Below are positions 1-13,800 of a stretch of 64,000 nucleotides of DNA, piece after piece. The translations under genes were made by a program, and so were the position numbers. The notes below the pieces were generated by a model. That model was not told the origin of the DNA and did not search any database. It saw only the letters and a program-made list of their open reading frames with translations. The stretch's first letter is position 1. Every line of letters starts with the position of its first letter. Source of the DNA: Scylla paramamosain (lineage: Eukaryota > Arthropoda > Malacostraca > Decapoda > Portunidae); contig NC_087156.1 in assembly GCF_035594125.1 (NCBI RefSeq), positions 12,234,806-12,298,805 on the forward strand, in the 5' to 3' direction.

Positions 1-3000
1 TTCATGAGTTTTAGCATTTTCGTATCTAGGAAACTTTTCCATATACACGAGTTTTTGCGTTTTTTGGCTTGTGGTTCTTTTGAACTATAAAACATTCATT
101 ATACACTTTTCTTGCAATGTCGCTTTCTTTTCCAATATAGAGTGCTTTGTATCAATTTTCGCGTTTTTTTTTTGTAGGTAACAAGCTCAAAAACACTCAA
201 AATATACCTTTTTGGTAATGTTTTTCTGTCTCTTGGTATTGGTTGGTTTGCATCTATTTTAGCGTTTTTTACGTAAAACACTGAGAAGACACGTTTTCAG
301 TAATTTTGTTTTGGTTTACCATATAGAGTGAGTTCCTTATTATTTATCGTTTTGGTGCCTAACATGCTGAAAAACACTCAAAACAGATTTCTGGTAAGGT
401 CGTTTAATTTCCTCATATGGGAGGCTTTGCATGCACTTTAGTGTTTGGTACATAACAGTCCAAAAAAAAAAAGCTAATATAAACTTTTTTTTTTATAATT
501 CTCTTATCATATAATTGCCCTAATTTTTCCCAGAATTTTGTTATCTCGTACCTATGAAGGTGAATAACAAAAAAAAAAAAACAAAGAAAACCCTTTTATT
601 TATCTATTTTTCATTTTTTATTTTTTTTCTAAATAACGAGTGTTATTTGTGGTTTTAGCTTTTTGGGAGTTAAGGAACTTAAAAACACTCATAATACATG
701 TTTCTCGTAATGTCCTTACGTTTCCCAAACATAAGGTTCTTTGCATGCATTTAAGCGTTTTTATAGATAACATTATCAAAAACACTCAAAATACATGTTT
801 TTGGTAATGTTTGTTAATGTTTCTCCGTAAAGTTTGTTTTCCATGCGTTTTAGCGGTTTGGTATGTATGGAGCTCAAAAACACATATTGGCAAGTTCTTG
901 GTAAAAGATGGTTTTATTCCCATGTAATGTGATTGCCCTGCTTTTTAGTACTTCATTGCCTAACACGCTCAAAAACAATTAAAGGACACTTCTGGTAATG
1001 TCATTTTTTTCCCTCATAAAGCTAGTTTCTTATACTATTTTGGGTATTGCTAACTAGGAATATGAAAAACACTCAAAATACAAAAATTTGCTAAGGTTGT
1101 TCTGTTTCTCAATTAAGATTGTTATTCATGAGTTTCAGCATTTTGGTATTTAAGAAACTTCTTTATATGCACGAGTTTTTGCGTTTTTCTACGTAAAACA
1201 CTGAGAAGGTACATTTTCAGTAATTTTGTTTTGGATTCCCAAATAGAGTGAGTTCCTTATTATTTATCATTTTGGTGCTTAACATGCTGAAAAACACTCA
1301 AAAGACAGATTTCTGGTAAGGTCGTTTAATTTCCTCATATAGGAGGCTTTGCATGCACTTTTTGGGGTTTGGTACATAAGAGTCCGAAAAAAAAGCTAAA
1401 ATGAACTTTTTGATAATATTCCTGAATTTTTCCAGAATTTTGCCATCTCGGTACCTATGAAGATAAAAAAAAATTCTCATTTTTTTCTAAATAAAGAGTG
1501 TTATTTGTGGGTTTTAGCTTTTTGGCAGTTAAGGAACTTAAAAAAAAAACACTCATAATACACGTTTCTCGTAATGTCCTTTTGTTTCCCAAACATTATG
1601 TTCTTTGCATGTATTAAGGCGTTTTTATAGATAACATGATAAAAAAAACACCCAAATTACATGTTTTTGGTAATTTTATTATGTTCTCCATAAAGTTTGT
1701 TTTGCATACGTTTTAGCGGTTTGGTATTTATGGAGCTCAAAAACATTTAAAGGCAAGTTCTTGGTAAAAATTGATTTTATTCCAATGAAAAGTGATTGCC
1801 CTGCTTTTTAGTGCTTTATTGCCTATCACGCTCAAAAACACTCAAAAGACATTTTTCTGGAAATGTCATGTTTTCCAACATAAATCTGGTTTCGCATGAA
1901 ATTTGGGTTTTTGGTAACTAAGAATATGAAAAACACTGAAAATACACGAATTTGGTAAGGTTGTTCTGTTTTTCAATTAAGAGTGTTACTCATGAGTTTC
2001 AGCATTTTGTTATCTAGGAAACTTCTTCATATACACGAGTTTTTTTTCGTTTTTTGCCTTGTTGTTCTTTTGAACTATAATACACTCATTATACACTTTT
2101 CTAGCAATGTCCCTTTGTTTCCCAATATAGAGTGCTTTGTATCAATTTTAGCGTTTTTTTTATAGGTAACAAGCTCAAAAACACTCAATATATACCTTTT
2201 TGGTAATGTTTTTTTTTTCTATTTCTTGATATTGGTTAGTTTGCATCCATTTTAGCGTTTTTCTACGTAAAACACCGGGAAGACACGTTTTCAGTAATTT
2301 TGTTTTGGATTCCCATATAAAGTGAGTTCCTTATTATTTATCAATTTGGTGCTTAACATGCTGAAAACACTCAAAAGAGTGTTGTTATTTGTGGGATTTA
2401 CCTTTTTGGTACTTAAGGAACATAAAAACACTCATAATACACGTTTCTCGTAATGTCCTTTCGTTTCCCAAACTTAAGGTTCTTTGCATGTATTTAAGCG
2501 TTTTTATAGATAACATGATAAAAAACACTCAAAACACAAGGTTTTGGTAATGTTATTCTGTTTCTCCATAAAGTGTGTTTTGCATGCGTTTTAGCAGTTT
2601 TGTATATAAGGAGTTCAAAAACACATAAAGGGAAGTTCTTAGTAAAAAAAAAAATGGATTTTTACAATGTAATATGATTGTCCTGCTTTTGAGTGCTTTA
2701 TGACCTATCACGTTGAAAAACATTCAAAAAATATTTTTCTGGTAAAGTCAATTTTTTTCCCCACAAAGTTATTTTTGCATAATATTTGGGGTTTTTGGTA
2801 ACTATGAATGTGAAAAGAACTCGAAATACACGCATTTAGTAAGGTGTTTCTATTTCTCAATTAAGAGTGTTATTCATGAGTTTCAGCATTTTGGTATCTA
2901 AGAAATCTCTCCATATACACGAGTTTTTGCGTTGTTTGCTTTGTGGTTCTTTTGAACTATAAAACACTCATTATACACTTTTCTTGCAATGTCCTTTTGT

Positions 3001-3640
3001 TTCCCAATATAGAGTGCTTTGCATCAATTTTCTCGTTTTTGTTGGTAAAAAGCTCAAAAACACACAAAATATACCTTTTTGGTAACGTTTTTCTATTTCT
3101 TGATATTGGTTGGTTTCCATCAGTTTTAAAGTTTTTCTATGTAAAACACTGAGAAGACATGTTTTCAGTAACTTTGTTTTGGATTCCCATATAGAGTGAG
3201 TTCCTTATTATTTATCGTTTTGGTGCCTAACATGCTAAAAAAAACACTCAAAACACAGATTTCTGGTAAGATTGTTTAATTTCCTCATATTGGAGGCTTT
3301 TTATGCAATTAAGGGTTTGGTACATAACAGTCCGAAAATAAAAAAGCTGAAATTAACTTTTTTGATAATATTCTTTTATCACATAATTGCCCTGAATTTC
3401 TCCAGAATTTTGGCATCTCGTTAACTATGAAGATTAATAAAAAAAAAAATAAAATAAATAAATAAATAATTTTTCTTTTTTTTCTTTTTTCTTTTTCTAA
3501 TTAAAGAGTGCTATTTGTGGGTTTTAGCTTTTTGGTACTTAAGGAATAAAAAAAAAACACTCATAATACACGTTTCTCGTAATGTCCTATTTTTTTCCCA
3601 AAAATAATGTTCTTTGCATATACTTAAGCGTTTTTATAGA
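1..3640 (+). repeat. Type I HOR variant, outer-left block
   Basis: These HORs carry diagnostic variants that differ from the commoner type II. They have CTTTTGAACTATAAAACA where type II has CTTGTGAAACTATAAAACA, GAGTTCCTTATTATTTATC where type II has GACTTCCATATTATTTATC, and TTCTTGATATTGGTTGG where type II has TTCTTCATATTGGTTGG. The first 1.2 kb align directly to about 57712-58900, including a shared run TTGGCTTGTGGTTC. Monomer-sized deletions shorten two of the HORs here. The type assignment was made by eye from these diagnostic positions, so block edges are approximate. Confidence 0.7.
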
Positions 3641-4276
3641 TAACATGATCAAAAACACTCAAAATACTTGTTTTTGGTAATTTTATTCTTTTTTTCCATA
3701 AAGTTTGTTTTGCATGCGTTTCTGCGGTTTGGTATATAAGGGGTTAAAAAACACTTAAATGCAAATTCTTCGTAAAAGTTGGTTTTATTCCCATGTAATG
3801 TGATCATTCTGCTTTTTAGTGCTTTGTTGCATATCACGCTGAAAAACACTCAAAAGACACTTTTCTAATGTCACTTTTTTTTTTTCCACATAATGCTAGT
3901 TTCGCATGTAATTTGGCATTTTCGTAAATAAGAATGTGAAAAACACTCAAAATACACGATTTGGTAAGGTAGTTCTGTTTATCGATTAAAAGTGCTATTC
4001 ATGCATTTATTCATTTTGATATTTAAGAAATTTCCCTATATACACGAGTTTTTGCGTTTATTGCCTTGTGGTTCTTTTAAAACTATAAAACACTCATTAT
4101 ACACGTTTCTTGTAATGTCCCTTTGTTTCCTAATATAGAGTGCTTTACATCCATTTTTGCATTTTTTGTTAGTTACAAGCTCAAAATCACTCAAAATATA
4201 TCTTTTTTTATAATGTTATTCTATTTCTTCATATAAGATGGTTTGTATCCGCTTTAGCGTTTTTCTACGTAAAACA

Positions 4277-4296
4277 CTGAAAAGACACGTTTTCAG
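4277..4296. other. Recurring dyad CTGAAAA-N6-TTTTCAG
   Basis: A 7-bp inverted repeat with a 6-bp spacer lies in the monomer that follows CTACGTAAAACA. The same dyad is at 13417-13436, 41838-41857 and 62089-62108 and in most type II HORs. Type I HORs have CTGAGAA, which breaks one pair. When the spacer changes from GACACG to GACACT the arms stay intact. Some HORs have lost it. Whether a protein binds it is unknown. Confidence 0.6.
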
Positions 4297-4947
4297 TAAT
4301 TTTCTTTTGGATTCACATATTGACTGATTTCCATATTATTTATCGTTTTGGTGCCTAACATGCTGAAAAACATTAAAAAGACAGGTTTCTGGTAAAGTCG
4401 TTTACCTTTCTTATATAGGTTGCTTTGCATGCACTTTAGGGTTTGGTACATAATACGAAAAAAAAGCTATAATTAACTTTTATGATAATTTTTTTTCCAC
4501 ATAAATTCCCTGAATTTTGGCAGAATTTTGGCATCTCGATACCTATGAAGATGAATAACAAAATAAAAAAAAATCCCATTTTTTTTCTTTTTTTTCTAGA
4601 GAGTTATTTTTGGGTTTTAGCTTTTTTGGTACTGAAGGAACTTAAAAATCACTCATAATACATTCTCGTAATGTTCTTTTGTTTCCGAAACACAAGGTTC
4701 TTTGCATGTATTTAAGCGTTTTTTTTTAGATAACATGATCAAAAACACTCAAAATATATATTTGGTAATGTTATTCTGTTTCTCCATAAAATGTATTTTG
4801 CATCTGTTTTAGCGTTTTGGTATGTAAGGAGCTCAAAAACACTTAAAGGCCAGTTCTTGGTAAAATTTTGTTTTATTCCCATGTAATGTGATTGCCCTGG
4901 CTTTTAGTGCTTTATTGCGTAACACGCTCAAAAACACTGAAAAGACA

Positions 4948-5399
4948 TGCAAAGCCTCCCATATGAGGAAATTAAAGACCTTACCAGAAATCTGTCTTTT
5001 GAATGTTTTTCAGCATGTTAGGCACCAAAACGATAAATAATAAGGAACTCACTCTATGTGGGAATCCAAAAGAAAATTACTGAAAACGTGTTTTCTCAGT
5101 GTTTTACGTACAAAAACGCTAAAACTAATACAAACCAACCAATATCAAGAAGCAGAAAAACATTACCAAAAAATGTATAATTTGAGTGTTTTGGAGCTTG
5201 TTACCTACAAAAAAACGCGAAAATGGATGCAAAGCTCTCTATATTGGGAAACAAAGGGACATTCATTTATAATGAATGTTTTATAGTTCAAAAAAAAAAA
5301 AAAACACAAGGCAAAAAACGCAAAAACTCCTGTAAATGCTGAAACTCATAAATAACACTCTTAATTGAGAAACAGAGCAACCTTACTAAATGCGTGTCA
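4948..5399 (-). repeat. Inverted type I segment inside a forward array
   Basis: Monomer orientation flips abruptly at GACATG/CAAAGCCTCCC and flips back at GCGTGTCAAAAACACACT. The inverted piece carries type I markers (AAGGAACTCACTCTATGTGG). Equivalent pieces with the same two breakpoints lie at 42534-42845 and, in mirror image, at 40665-40978. Those two lack about 150 bp, including the stretch with the TTGGAGCTTGTTACCTAC monomer that is present here. Shared breakpoints show a single inversion event that was later copied. Confidence 0.8.
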
Positions 5400-7789
5400 A
5401 AAACACACTAAAAGGCAAATTCTTTGTAAAAGTTGGTTTTATTCCCATGTAATGTGATTTCCCTGCTTTTTAATGCTTTATTGGCTTACACGCTCAAAAA
5501 CACTCAAAGACACTTTTCTGGTAATGTCATTTTTTTCCCACATAAACCTAGTTTCGCATGGAATTTGGGGTTTTGGTAACTAAGAATGTAAAAAAAAACA
5601 CTCAAAATACACGCATTTAGTAAGGTTGTTCTGTTTCTAGATTTTCAGTGTTATTTATGAGTTTCAGTATTTTGGTATCTTAGAAACTTCTCCATACAGT
5701 CAAGTTTTTGCGTTTTTTGCCTTGTGATTCTGGTGAAACTATAAAACACTCATTATACACGTTTCTCGTTATGTCCTTTTTTTTTCCTTATATAGAGTGC
5801 TTTTCATGCATTTTCACGTTTTTTGTAGGTAACAATTTCAAAAACACTCAAAATATACCTTTTTGGTAATGTTATTCTATTTCTTCATTTTGGTTAATTT
5901 GCATCCCTTTAGCGTTTTCTACGTAAAACACCGCAAAGACACGTTTTCAGTAATTTTGTTTTGGATTCCCATATAGATTGACTTCATTGGGTTTTATCGT
6001 GTTGGTTCCTAACATGCTGAAAAACACTCATAAGACAGTTTTCTGGCAAAGACGTTTAATTTCCCCATATAGGTGGCTTTGCATGCACTTTAGGGGTTTG
6101 GTACATAACAGTCCGAAAAAGAAAACTAAATTTAACTTTTTTGATAATGTTCTTATTTCATATAATTTCCTGAACTTTGCCCGAATTTTGGTACCTCGTT
6201 ACCTGTGAAGATGAATAAGAATGAAAAAAAATCGTATTTTCTCATTTATTTATTTTTTTTTCGCAATAAAAAGTGTAATTAGTGGCATTTAGCTTTTTCG
6301 TACTTAATGAACTTAAAAACACTCATTATACACGTTTCTCGTAATGTCCTTTCATTTCCCCCCAAAAACGGTTCTTTGCATGTATTTAAGCGTTTTTATT
6401 GGTAACATGATCAAAAACACTCAAAATACATGTTTTTGGTAATGTTATACTGTTTCACTATGAAGTGTATTTTGCATGCATTTTAGTGTTTTGGTATATA
6501 AGGAGCTCAAATACACTTAAAGGCAAATTCTTGTTAAAAATTGGTTTTATTCCAATGTGATTGCCCTGCTTTTTAGTGCTTTATTGCCTAACACGCTAAA
6601 AAACACTGAAAAGACATTTTTCTGGTAATGTCATTTTTGTCCCACATAAAGCTGATTTCGCATGCAATTTGGGGTTTTGGTAACTAAGGATGTGAAAAGC
6701 ACTCAAAATACACGCATTTAGTAAGATTGTTCTGTTTCTCAATTAAGAGTGTTGTTCCAGAGTTTCAGCTTTTTGGAATGTAAGAAAATTCTCTATATCA
6801 ACGAATTTTTGCGTTTTTTGCCTTGTAGTTCTTGTGAAACTATAAAACACTCATTATACACGTTTCTCGTAATGTCCTTTTGCTTCCCAATATAGAGTGC
6901 TTTCCATCCATTTTCGCGTTTTTTGTATGTAACTATTTCAAAAACACTTAAAATATACATTTTTGGTAATGCTATTTTATTTCTTCATATTGGTTGGTTT
7001 ACATCCATTTTAGCGTTTTTCTACGTAAAACACAGAAAAGACACGTTAGTAGTAATTTTGTTTTTCATTCCCATATAGCTTGACTGACATGTTATTTATT
7101 GTGTTGGTTCCTAACACGCTGAAAAACACAGTCCGAAAAAAAAAGCTAAATTTAACTTTTTTGATAATGTTCTTATTTCACATAATTTCCTAAATTTTTC
7201 CCCGAATTTTGGCATTTCGGTACCTGTGAAGATGAATAAGAAAGAACAAAAAATAATGTATTTTTTTTTTATTTATTTATTGTTTCTCATTAAAGAGTGT
7301 TATTTGTGGCTTTTAGCTTTTTGGTAATTAATGAACTTAAAAACACTCATAATACACGTTTCTCCTAATCTCCTTTCGTTTCCCAAAAATAGTGTTCTTT
7401 GCATTTATTTAAGCGTTTTTATTGGTAACATGATCAGAAACACTCAAAATACATGTTTTTGGTAATGTTATTGTTTCACCATTAAGAGTGTTTTGCATGC
7501 GTTTTAGTGTTTTGGTATATAAGGAGCTCAGAAACACTTAAAGGCAAGTTCTTGGTATAAATTCGTTTTCCTCCAATGTAATGTGATTGCCCTCTTTTTT
7601 AGTGCTTTATTTTCTGTCACGCACAAAAACACTCAAAAGACACTTTTCTGGTAAATCATTTTTTTTTTTCCCACAAATCTATTTTTACATGCAATTTAGG
7701 GTTTTGCTAACTAAGAATGTGAAAAGCACTCAAAATACAAGCATTTATTAAGGTTGTTCTGTTTCTTAATTAGGAGTGTTATACATGAG

Positions 7790-9480
7790 TTTTAGCATTT
7801 TTGTAGCTAGGAAACCTCTCCATATCCACGAGATTTTGCGTTTTTTGCCTTGTGGTTCTTTTGAACTATAAAACACTCATTATACACTTTTCTTGCAATG
7901 TCCTTTTGTTTCCCAATATAGAGTGCTTTATATCAATTTTTGCGTTTTTTGTAGGTTGTTACCTACAAAAAACGCGAAAATACAAGCAAAAAACACTCAA
8001 AATATACCTTTTTAGTAACGTTTTTCTATTTCTTGATATTGGTTGCTTTGCATCCGTTTTAGCGTTTTTCTACGTAAAACACTAAGAAGACAAGCTGAAA
8101 TTAACTTTTTTGATAATATTCTTTCATCATATGATTGCCCTGAATTTTCCAAGAATTTTTGCATCTCGATACCTATGAATATCAATAACAAAAAAAAAAA
8201 AAAAAATCCTATTTTTTTATTTTTTTATTTATTATATTCTAAATAAAGAGTGTTATTTATGGGTTTTAGCTTTTTGGTACTTAAGGAACTTAAAAAAAAC
8301 TCTTATAATACACGTTTCTCGTAATGTCCTTTTGTTTCCCAAACATAATGTTCTTTGCATATATTTAAGCGTTTTTATAGATAACATGATCAAAAACACT
8401 CAAAATACATTTTTTTGGTAATGTTATCTGTTTCTCCATAAAACTTGTTTTGTATGCGTTTTAGCGGTGTGGTATATAAGGAGCTCAAAACACTTAAAGG
8501 CAAGTTTTGGGTATAAATTGGTGTTATTCCAATGTAATATGATTGCCCTGCTTTTTAGTGCTTTATTGCCTATCACGCTCAAAAACACTTAAAAGATACT
8601 TTTCTGGTAATGTCATTTTTTCCACACATAAAGGTAGTTTCGCATGCAATTTAGGGTTTTGGTAACTAAGAATGTGAAAAGCACTCAAAATACACGCATT
8701 TAGTAAGGTTGTTCTGTTTCTCAATTAAGAGTGTTATTCATGAGTTTCAGCATTTTGGTATCTAGGAACCTTCTCCATATAAACGAGTTTTTGTGTTTTT
8801 TGCATTTTGGTTCTTTTGAACTATAAAAAAAATCATTATACACTTTTCTTGCAAATTCCTTTTGTTATCTAATATAGAGTGCTTTGCATCAATTTTCGCG
8901 TTTTTTGTAGGTAACAAGCTCAAAAACACTCAAAATATACCTTTTTGGTAATGTTTTTCTATATCTTGATATTGGTAGGTTTGCATCCGTTTTATCGTTT
9001 TTCTACGTAAAACAAAGAAAAAACACGTTTTCAGCAACTTTGTTTTGGATTCTCATATAGAGTGAGTTCCTTATTATTAATCGTTTTGGTGCCTAACATG
9101 CTGAAAAACACTCAAAAAACAGATTCCTGGTAAGGTCGTTTAATTTCCTCATATAGGAGTCTTTGGATGCACTTTAGGGTTTGGTACATAACAGTCCGAA
9201 AAAAAGCTAAAATTTTCTTTTTTGATAATTTTTGTTTTATCATATAATAGCCCGTAATTTTCCCAGAATTTTGGCATCTCGGTACCTATGAAGATTAATA
9301 ACAAAAAAAAAAATCTTATTTTTTTATTTTCTTACTTTTTTTTCTAAATAAAGAGTGTTATTTGTGGTTTTTACCTTTTTGGTACTTAAGGAACTTAAAA
9401 ACACTTATAATACACGTTTCTCGTAATGTCCTTTCGTTTCGCAAACATAAGGTTTTTTGCATAAGGTGTTTTTATAGATA
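7790..9480 (+). repeat. Type I HOR block
   Basis: Forward monomers carry the type I markers (CTTTTGAACTATAAAA near 7858 and 8813, GAGTTCCTTATTATTAATC near 9063). The block sits between type II HORs. A corresponding type I block lies in reverse orientation at about 36300-38100 in the left arm. Near 7955 a fold-back hairpin interrupts the array, and near 8090 two monomers are missing (AAGAAGACAAGCTGAAATTAAC). Edges are approximate. Confidence 0.65.
7942..7975. repeat. Short fold-back hairpin (15-bp arms, 4-nt loop)
   Basis: The arm GCGTTTTTTGTAGGT at 7942-7956 is followed by the loop TGTT and then by its exact reverse complement at 7961-7975. The second arm continues in reverse orientation as CGCGAAAATACAAGC before the array resumes forward. 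Other HORs have only a single forward copy of this arm. The structure looks like a local strand switch during replication. Confidence 0.85.
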
Positions 9481-10899
9481 ACATAATCAAAAACACTTAA
9501 AATATATGATTTTGGTAATTTTATTCTGTTTCTCCATAAAAGGTGTTTTGCATATGGTATGTAATGAGTTCAAAAACACTTAAAGGCAAGTTCTTGGTAA
9601 AAGTTGTTTTTATTCCCATGTAATGTGATTATCCTGCTTTTTAGTGCTTTATTGCCTAACACGCTTAAAAACTTTCAAAAGACACTTTTCTGGTAATATC
9701 ATTTTTTTCCCACATACTCGTAAAGCTAGTTTTGCATGGAATTTGGGGTTTTGGAAACTAAGAATGTGAAAAAAACTCAAAAGTCAGGCATTTAGTAAGG
9801 TTGTTCTATTTCTTAATTAAAAGTATTTTTCATGAGTTTCAGCATTTTGGTATGTAAGAAAATTTTCTAATACACACATTTGTTAAGGCATTTCTGTTTT
9901 AAAATTAAAAGTGTTATTCATGAGTTTCAGCTTTTTGGTATGTAAGAAACTTCTTTATGTACACGAGTTTTTGAGTATTTTACCTTGTGGTTCTTGTCAA
10001 ACTATAAAACACTCATACACGTTTCTCATAATGTCCTCTTCTTTGCCAATATAAAGTGCTTTCTATCCATTTTTGCATTTTTTGTAGGTAACAAGCTCAA
10101 CAACACATCAAAATATATCTTTTTGGTAATGTTATTCTATTTCTTTATATTGGTTGGTTTGCATCCGTTTTAGCGTTTTTTTTTACGTAAATCACTGAAA
10201 AGACACGTTTTAAGTAATATTGTTGAAATTGCTGAAAAACACTCAAAAGACAGGTTTCTGGTAAAGTCGTGTAATTTCCCCATATAGGTGGATCTGCATG
10301 CACTTCAGAGTTTGTACATAACTCCGAAAAAAAGCTAAAATCATTTTTTTTATAATGATTTTTTTTTTTTTACAAAATTTCCATGAATTTTGCCAGAATT
10401 TTGGCATATCGGTAGCTATGAAGATGAATAACAAAAATTTTTTTTTTTTTTTCTCTCTATAAAGAGTCATTTGTGGGTTTTAGCTTTTTGGTAGTTAAGG
10501 AACTTAAAAACACTCATAATACACGATTTTCGTAATGTTCTTTCATTTTCCAAACATAGGGTTCTTTGCATGTATTTAGGCGTTTTTATAGGTAACATGA
10601 TCATAAACACTCAAAATACATGTTTCTGGTAATGTTATTCTGTTTCACCATCAAGAGTGTTTCTCATGCGTTTTAGCGTTTTGGTATGTAAAAAGCTCAA
10701 AAACACGTAAAGGCATGTTCTTGGTAAAAGTTGGTTTTATTCCCATATAATGTGATTGCTCTCCTTTTTAGTGCTTTAGTGCCTATCACGTTCAAAAACA
10801 CTCAAAAGACACTTTTCTGGTAATGTCATTTTTTCCCACATAAAGCTAGTTTCGCATGCAATTTTTGGTTTTGGTAACTAAGAATGTGAAAAGCACTCA

Positions 10900-13800
10900 A
10901 AATACATGCATTTGGTATGGTTGTTCTGTATTCCTAATTAAGAGTGTTATATCTGAGTTTCAGCATTTTGGTATCTAAGAAACTTCTCCATACACACCGA
11001 GTTTTTCGATTTCTGCCTTGTGGCTGTTGTGAAACTATAAAACACTCATTATACACGTTTCTCGTAATGTCCTTTTTTTTTTTATCCCAATATAGAGTGC
11101 TTTCCATCCATTTTCACGTTTTTTGAAGGTAAGTTCAAAAACACTCAAAATATACCTTTTCGGTAAAGTTATTCTATTTTTCCATATTCGTTGGTTTGCA
11201 TTCGATTTAGCGTTTTTCTACGTAAAACACTGTAAAGACACTTTTTCAGTAGTTTTGTGATGGATTCCCACATTGAGTGACTTCCATATTATTTATCATT
11301 TTGGTGCCTAACATGCTGAAAAAAAAAACACAAAAGACAGGTTTCTGGTAAGAACGTTTAATTTCCCCATATAGGTGGCTTTGCATACATTTTAGGGTTT
11401 GGTACATAACAGTCCGAAAAAAAAGCTAAAATTAAATTTTTTTTCATAATGTTCTTTTTTCACATAATTTCCCTGAATTTTCCCAGAATTTTGGCATCTT
11501 GGTACCTATGAAGATGAATAAAAAAAATAAATAAATTTCTATCTTTTTATTTATTTATTTATTTTTTCTATAAGCAGTGTTATTTATGGGTTTTAGCTAA
11601 ATAATACTTAAAGAACTTAAAAACACTCGTAATGCATGTTTCTCGAAATGTCCTTTAATTTCCCAAACATAAGGTTTTTTGCATGTATTTAAGCGTTTTT
11701 ATAGTTAACATCATCAAAAACATTCAAAATACATGTTTTTGGTAATGTTATTTTGTTTCTCCATAAAGGGTGTTTTGGTATATAAGGAGCTCAAAAACAC
11801 TTAAAGGCAAGTTCTTAGTAAAAGTTAGTTTTATTTCTATGTAATGTGATTGCCCTGCTTTTTAGTGCTTTATTGCCTATCATGCTAAAAAAAAAAAAAA
11901 AAAAAAAAAATCACTTAATTTTTTTTCCCACATAAAGCTACTTTCACATAAAATTTGGGTTTTTGGTAACTAACAATGTGAAAAGGACTCAAAATACACA
12001 CATTTGGTAAGTTTATTCTGTTTCTAAATTTAGAGTGTTATTCAGGAGTTTCAGCATTTTGGTATCTAAGAAACTTCTCCATATATATGAGTTTTTCCGT
12101 TTTTTACCTTGTGATTCTTGAGTATCTATAAAACACTCATTATACACGTTTCTCGTAATGTCCTTTTGTTAACCAATAGAGAGAGCTTTGCATCCATTTT
12201 CGCGTTTTTTGTAAGTAAAAAGCTAAAAAAACACTCAAATTATACCTTTTTGGTAATCTTATTCTATTTCTTCATATTGGTTGGTTTGCATCTGTTTTAG
12301 CGTTTTTTCTACGTAAAACACGAAAAGACACGTTTAAAGTAATTTTGTTTTGGATTCCCACATAGAATGACTTTAATATTATTTATTGTTTTCGTGACTA
12401 ACATGCTCAAAACACTAGAAACACAGGTATCTCGTAAAGTCGTTTAATTTCCCCATATAGTTGGCTTTGCATGCACTTCATGGTTTGGTACATAGCAGTC
12501 CGAAAAAACCTGAAATTAACTTTTTTGATAATGTTTTTTTTTATACATAATTTTCTTGAATTTTGCCAGAATTTTAGCATCTCAGTACCTATGAAGAAGA
12601 ATAACAAAAAACAAAAATCCTATTTTTTTATTATTTCTTTATTTTTTCTCTATAAAGAGGTTTTAGCTTTTTTCTACTTATGGAACTCAAAAACACGCAT
12701 AATACGCGTTTCTCGTAATGTCCTTTCGTTTCCCAGACATAGAGTTCTTTGCATGTATTTAAGCGTTTTTAGAGGTAACATGATCAAAAACACTCAAAAT
12801 ACATGTTTTTGGTAATGTTAATATGTTTCTCCATAAAGGGTGTTTTGCATGTATTTTAGCGTTTTGGTATATAAGGAGTTAAAAAACACTTAAAGGCAAG
12901 TTCTTGGTAAAAGTTGGTTTAATTCCCATGTAATGTTATTGCCCTCCTTTTTAGTGCTTTATTGCCTAACTCTCTCAAAAACCGTCAAAAGACACTTTTC
13001 TGGTAATGTCATTTTTTTTTCCCACATAAAGCTAGTTTCGCATGCAATTTTGGGTTCTAGTAACAAAGAATGTGAAAAACACTCAAAATACACGCATTTA
13101 GTAAAGTTATTCTGTTTCTTAAGTTAGAGTGTTATTCAGGAGTTTCAGCATTTTGGTACCTAAGAAACTTCTCCATATACACTAGTTTTTGCGGTTTTTG
13201 TTTCGTGGTTCTTGTGAAACTATAAAATACTCATTATACACGTTTCTCTTAATGTCTTTTTATTTCCCAATATAGAGTGCATTGCATCCATTTTTTCGTT
13301 TTTTTTTTTGTTGGTTACAAGCTCAAAAATACTTAAAATATACCTTTTTGTTAATTTTATTCTATTTCTTCATATTGGTCTGTTTGCATCCGTTTTAGCA
13401 TTTTTTACGTAAAACACTGAAAAGACACGTTTTCAGTAATTTTGTTTTCGATTCCCATATAGAGTGACTTCCATAATATTTATCGTTTTAGTGCCTAACA
13501 TGCTGAAAAAACTCAAAAGACAGTTTTCTTTTAAAGTCGTTTAATTTCCCCATATAGCTGGCTTTGCATGCATTTTAGGGTTTTATACATAACAGTCCGA
13601 AAAAAAAGCTAAAATTAACTTTTTCTATAATGTTCTTTTATCCACATAATTTCCCTGAATTTTAACAGAATTTTGGCATCTCAGTACCTATGAAGATGAA
13701 TAACAAAAAAAAAAAAATTTTTTTATTTCATTTATTCATTTTTATTTTTATTTTTTTGTTTCTTCATAAAGAGTGTCATTTGTGGGTTTTAGCTTTTTGG

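Larger units (their letters stand above)
3880..6900 (+). repeat. Third copy of the palindrome-centre block
   Basis: This stretch matches about 41690-44450 as a direct repeat. Shared peculiarities include GCTTTACATCCATTTTTGC, GTATCCGCTTTAGCG, a CACATATTGACTGATT variant, GCCCTGGCTTTTAGTGC, and an abrupt switch of orientation after ACTGAAAAGACATG. It therefore represents the spacer and inner right arm of the large palindrome, here outside it. The inverted insert inside this copy is longer than in the two palindrome copies, so this copy may be closer to the ancestral state. Confidence 0.75.

Noticed and set aside
12471..12815. Open frame of 114 codons, and about 85 others of 60-111 codons on both strands
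   Set aside because: They are read from satellite monomers and recur as families of Phe/Lys/Asn-rich peptides at every HOR and in mirror image. They have no domain, no consistent start and often occur on both strands of the same DNA.
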